NCBI GenBank assembly: GCA_002339015.1
Contig: DDJC01000041.1
Span: 43,470-81,894 of the forward strand
Reading direction: 5' to 3'
Origin: Burkholderiales bacterium UBA1834
GTDB taxonomy: Bacteria > Pseudomonadota > Gammaproteobacteria > Burkholderiales > Burkholderiaceae_C
Length of the DNA: 38,425 nucleotides
Of this stretch, positions 35,801-38,425 are shown one piece after another. The notes under the pieces were generated by a model. The model did no database searches. It was not told the DNA's origin and saw nothing but the letters and a program-made list of their open reading frames with translations. Both the position numbers and the translations under genes were made by a program. Every line of letters starts with the position of its first letter. Within the stretch, counting starts at the first letter, position 1.

Positions 35801-38425
35801 AATTGCTCTGGCGTCGGCGTCTTGCCGAATTCCAGGCCCAGCTTGCCGCCCTGTGTGACGGCCTGGTCCATCAGGCGCTTCATCTGGTCGGCTTCGTTGT
35901 TGTAGCCGGCGATCACGTTGCTGCCCGTCTTCTCGATCAGCTGCTGGCGGATCAGGTAGGCCTCGTAGTTGGCATCACCCAGGCGCGTCTGCACCGTGTC
36001 GGGGTTGAAGCCGAAACGCTGGGCCATGTAGTCAGAGCCCACGAAGTCAGAGCCCACCGCGAAGATCGGGTTGGTCTCCACCAGGAACTTGGCCGCCGGG
36101 TCCTTGCTGGGCACGTAGTAGCCGTTGGGGTTGCTCGGCAGCGTGACGGATGCGTTCTGGTTCGGCGCGTTGACGGCCGGGCCTTGCTGGGCGGCCTGGG
36201 CAATGCGGGTGGTGTCATCCGGCCAAGGCGAACCCACGTTCTCGACGGTGCCGCCAGTGAAGGTCAGGTTGGTCGCGAAGATGCCGGCACCACTGCGGCC
36301 AATGACGGTGGCATTCAAGAGCTTACCGCCCAGGACAGCTTTTGCACGGGCTTCTCCATTGCTGTAAGTTCTTGTCCAGGCCGGCGCGCCCGCGTGGTTC
36401 GGGTTCCAGTCGCCCAGGTCGTAGTCATCGTCATCCGGGTCCATGGCGAAGCTGTCGTCGCGCGTGGCACTGGTGCGTGCCCAGGAACCGTAATCATCAG
36501 ACCCTATCTTCTCGTCGACGATCTCGACCCAGCGCAGCACCTTCTGCACGTTGTACAGCGCCAGCTCTTCGTTGGTGAAGGTGCCGGTGCCCTTGATCTC
36601 GACCGTTGGGGCGGAGATCACGCCCACGCGATTCAGGCCGCTGGGGCCGTAGTCGATGGTCAGCTTGCTGCTCGCGCCGTTGGCGATGATCTGAGCCTTC
36701 TGCAAGCCTTGCAGCTCTGACAGGGTCAGGCCGACCAGCTCTTCGTCGTAGTCGAAGTTCTCGTCGTGCAACCACGCATTCATACCCGCGTCGAACGATC
36801 CCTCGTTGGCGATCTTGTTGTAGCTGACCGTCGAGCCGTAGTTGACCGATCCATCCTGCTTGGTCAGGCTGCCACCGTTCCAGACTGTCTCGTTGACAAA
36901 AGAGCGTGTGGCCTTGATGAGCATGTCGCCCACGCTGACGATGGCGCCGTTGTTGATGAAGTCGGCGCTGTTGGTGGTCAGGGTGCCGCTGCTGTCGATC
37001 GTGCCGGTGCTGTGGTTGCGGATGGCGCCATTGACGCCCGTAGCCTTGAGCAGCATGTGCTCGCCGGCGTAGAGCGCGCCTCGGTTGTGGATGTTGCTGG
37101 CCGCGCTCAGGGTCAGGGTCTTGATCGACGACAGCCCAGCCGTGGCGGTGTTGTCGATGACGTTGGCGCGGACCTCCAGGTCGTCTGCCGCGTGGATCAC
37201 GTTGCTGTTGGTGACGGTGGTGCCGGCCTGGATGTCCCCTTTGGCGGCGCCCAGCAGTTTGCCGGCATGGTTGATGGCGCCAACAGCCGTCAGCGAGTAA
37301 TCGCCCGTGGCGCGGATGTCCGTCGTGCCGTTGGTGGTGATGCTGCTGGCCGAATCCAGATCCAGCGTGCCGGTGCTCTGCACGCTGGTCTGGTTCAGGG
37401 TCAGCGCGCCGGCCGTGGTGGTGAGCGACAGCGACTTGCCCGTGGCCTGTGCATCGGCACCGCTGTAGAGCTTGCCCTGCCCCACGGTCAGGGAGGATGC
37501 GGACACGGACAGGTCATCGCCCGCCCCCCAGGTGCTGCCCGTGATCTGGGTGACGCCCGTGGTCGTGATGGTGACATCACCGCCAGCGTAGCGCTGCTTG
37601 GCCGTGGCGCTGGTGTCGGTCAGGCTGGCGGCCGTCAGCGTCAGGTCACGGCCGGCGCTGAAGGTCGATTCGTCCAGGGCCACTGCGCCCAGGCTGGCCA
37701 GCAGCACCAGGTCACGCTTGCTGCTCAGCTGGGTCTCGGCGCCTTCAATGCTGATCGCGGTGGCCCCCACGGTGCTGGCCAGCTTCAGATCGCGCTCGGC
37801 GCTGATGCGCGTGTTGATCTCGATCTTGCCGGCAGCGCTGACCACGAAGTCATCGGCCGTGGCCGCCACTTCGCCCAGCATGCGCACGCCCACGCCGGCC
37901 TCAGTTGCCACGATGGCGATGCGGTTGGCGTACATGCCGCCCAGCACGGTGGAGTCGAACGCGAAGCTGGGCGCAGCGTCGCCCGCCACGATGGGTGTGG
38001 CCGTGCGCGTGGCCCACGTGAAGTCATTGGTGCCCGTGGTGATACCCACGTCGGCGCCCACCAGGCGACCATCGACCTTGATGCTGCGGGCCACCAGGTC
38101 CAGCAGGCGGGTGCTGCTGGCATCGATGCCGGCACCATTGATCAGGATGTCGCCCTGCATGACGCGGAAGCCATCGAGCGTGCCGCCCGAACCGATCTGC
38201 GGCAGCCCGGTGGTCAGCACGGCGCGGTCGGTGTTGATGAAGCCGCAGCCCGAGCAGGTGATGCCGTAGGGGTTGGCCACGACCACGTCGGCCTTGCCGC
38301 CCAGCACTTCGGTGAAGCCCTGCAGCATGCTTCGGCTGTTGCCCACCACCTCGTTGAGGATGACGCGGGCTTCGGCCCTCAGGTTGAGGTTGGCGGCCAC
38401 CTGGCCGGCCCGCCGCGTCAGAATA
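32842..38425 (-). CDS. Filamentous haemagglutinin-type exoprotein (two-partner secretion), 5' end outside window
   Basis: At least 1,860 residues are present. The frame is open through the right edge: the codons before the GTG at 38400 read ILTRRAGQ, joining to VAANLNLRAEARVILNEVVG. The TPS domain follows with KADVVVANPYGITCSGCGFI and NTDRAVLTTG, the region recognised by a TpsB transporter for export. Next comes a long beta-helix of repeats such as SLSAGGNITVDTIVD and NLNVDAKNIEVLSGRN, with a central non-repeat part (about residues 500-860). The last 800 residues alternate Ser/Ala-rich stretches (ASASASASAD, TSSSSS) and KSGGN or EAGGN turns. It ends QSGVPVKP with no recognisable toxin or CdiA-CT domain, so it reads as an adhesin. 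No TpsB gene is in the window. Confidence 0.93.
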   Translation of the reverse strand, partial: ILTRRAGQVAANLNLRAEARVILNEVVGNSRSMLQGFTEVLGGKADVVVANPYGITCSGCGFINTDRAVLTTGLPQIGSGGTLDGFRVMQGDILINGAGIDASSTRLLDLVARSIKVDGRLVGADVGITTGTNDFTWATRTATPIVAGDAAPSFAFDSTVLGGMYANRIAIVATEAGVGVRMLGEVAATADDFVVSAAGKIEINTRISAERDLKLASTVGATAISIEGAETQLSSKRDLVLLASLGAVALDESTFSAGRDLTLTAASLTDTSATAKQRYAGGDVTITTTGVTQITGSTWGAGDDLSVSASSLTVGQGKLYSGADAQATGKSLSLTTTAGALTLNQTSVQSTGTLDLDSASSITTNGTTDIRATGDYSLTAVGAINHAGKLLGAAKGDIQAGTTVTNSNVIHAADDLEVRANVIDNTATAGLSSIKTLTLSAASNIHNRGALYAGEHMLLKATGVNGAIRNHSTGTIDSSGTLTTNSADFINNGAIVSVGDMLIKATRSFVNETVWNGGSLTKQDGSVNYGSTVSYNKIANEGSFDAGMNAWLHDENFDYDEELVGLTLSELQGLQKAQIIANGASSKLTIDYGPSGLNRVGVISAPTVEIKGTGTFTNEELALYNVQKVLRWVEIVDEKIGSDDYGSWARTSATRDDSFAMDPDDDDYDLGDWNPNHAGAPAWTRTYSNGEARAKAVLGGKLLNATVIGRSGAGIFATNLTFTGGTVENVGSPWPDDTTRIAQAAQQGPAVNAPNQNASVTLPSNPNGYYVPSKDPAAKFLVETNPIFAVGSDFVGSDYMAQRFGFNPDTVQTRLGDANYEAYLIRQQLIEKTGSNVIAGYNNEADQMKRLMDQAVTQGGKLGLEFGKTPTPEQLAGLTEDIVWMEEVVVNGQKVLAPKVYLAATTVAAIDTGAVIGGQNVTIAGEGLKNTGGTIAGTGTLNVKTTGDITNTSGTIKGGNVNLTSTGGSIRNETTAIGSGDDTTYTTAIGKTAGIQSTGNLNLDAAKNIEVIGADVTAKGDASLSAGGNITVDTIVDKQTSTSFTESGGFLSSSSTRTTTGTETNIGSNLNTGGNLKIKSGGDTTIAGSNANVGGNLDAQTGGSLNVIARQDKAFTQTESKTSGLGVGGGLAGTSTTTKDVFDGTNKGSTLNVGGNANIKSADTVTIQGSDVKISGNADIDATKGIQVLDGLDEHRETTKTVTTTFMKVGGETAAEANAKAQNGAGRSAEAGASASANGSLKLAETTTTTTQSGSNTSVASNLSVGGNLNMKSEGTVTVQGSNVEAGGNLNVDAKNIEVLSGRNETWSNSQTESTSIGIYSENNAEAGANAKQTGASASASASASADSTTTLGVQTQSAESSEYSLKNSASSLKSGGNMNLHAKEEAKFVGANVESGGDMSIKAKDITSMAAQDIETSSSSSTTRTAGVYVGGNASADASASSNGTASASASAEVSAGLRYADKSESSDSGSVTQQTSSFKSGGNITREAQGTITDQGTQIEAAGNIKQSAATIKEVAAENSSYSNSSSSSNDARVGVYAGAGAGADSRTGNAGADASAGFKASYSGSTASESESSTSTVTSRYKAGGSIDSSSTDKTTLIGTQFEAGKDVNISAGSLDYQAAKDTTSSSSSSLSGSVEAKVGVVGTAGVNGSAELDAEKSKSQSTTSNAGGINAGGSINIKTKGDATFEGTNMSAKEATTVDAGGNVTFNAARDTSSESSQGVSASISAGTSGSGKSRESEGAGSLGVSASGASSDTAKASTIQAGNGGVTIKSGGNTTLEGTQVQSSGTSSVKAGGGVKAVDAKSSASSYGIDASIGGGAASGEGKTQGSGGFSLGAEGSSSSSSQRVNIQSGVPVKP

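Noticed and set aside
34279..36720. Open frame of 813 codons on the plus strand
   Set aside because: It lies entirely opposite the haemagglutinin gene. Its length follows from GC-rich repetitive codons; composition (Gly/Arg/His/Val-rich) is typical of an antisense shadow and no domain is visible.
33000..37700. Regular repeats that could suggest a CRISPR array or tandem repeats
   Set aside because: The periodicity is at protein level (GGN turns of a beta-helix) with degenerate DNA; there are no constant repeats with unique spacers and no cas genes.

Overview
The window looks like a chromosome segment from a GC-rich betaproteobacterium of the order Burkholderiales (Comamonadaceae or Leptothrix/Aquabacterium type). 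The reasons are the rplM-rpsI-argC neighbourhood, high-GC codon use, a PEP-CTERM protein, and proteins that read like Burkholderiales versions of HtpG, CueR, PACE and MpaB. The species cannot be fixed from the sequence alone.

Layout. Positions 1-6950 are conserved host core: the start of argC, an orphan outer-membrane barrel protein, rpsI and rplM, a GNAT acetyltransferase, a DUF2726 protein and htpG, ending at a tRNA with anticodon CAT. At the 3' end of that tRNA an AT-richer mobile island begins. It is bounded by a perfect 17-bp direct repeat (7009-7025 and 15336-15352), so the inserted length is 8,327 bp. It carries a tyrosine integrase, a structured oriT-like region, a MobV relaxase whose reading frame can only start at a non-AUG codon (ATT best), a membrane protein, an XRE regulator, about 735 bp of palindrome-rich non-coding DNA, a ParA ATPase with a small partner, several small unknown genes, and an IS5-family insertion at its right end. 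No replication initiator was recognised, so I read it as an integrative mobilizable element.

From 15353 to 20475 lies a second, mildly accessory stretch of host-like composition: an XRE regulator paired with an internally shortened nucleotidyltransferase-like protein, a PEP-CTERM protein, a methyl-accepting chemotaxis protein whose first codons are separated from the rest by a one-base frameshift, and a chlorite-dismutase-family heme protein.

From 20600 to 28100 come small proteins, a ferric-iron ABC transporter (binding protein, fused permease and ATPase, in alternating orientations, with a Fur-like site), a calcineurin-type phosphodiesterase, a YbaK deacylase, and a PACE efflux protein divergent from a LysR regulator.

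From 28160 to 31870 is a copper-response unit: CueR, a textbook 19-bp-spacer MerR-type promoter overlapping the cueR stop codon, a His/Cys-rich exported protein, a TolC-like lipoprotein and a Tat-exported multicopper oxidase. An MpaB-family oxygenase overlaps its end in the opposite direction. The window closes with most of a very large filamentous-haemagglutinin-type exoprotein on the minus strand, whose start lies beyond the right edge.

The points most worth following up are the non-AUG start of the relaxase with its catalytic histidine aligning exactly at position 22, the palindromic region next to parA, the frameshifted chemotaxis receptor, the deletion in the nucleotidyltransferase, and the nearly leaderless copper promoter.
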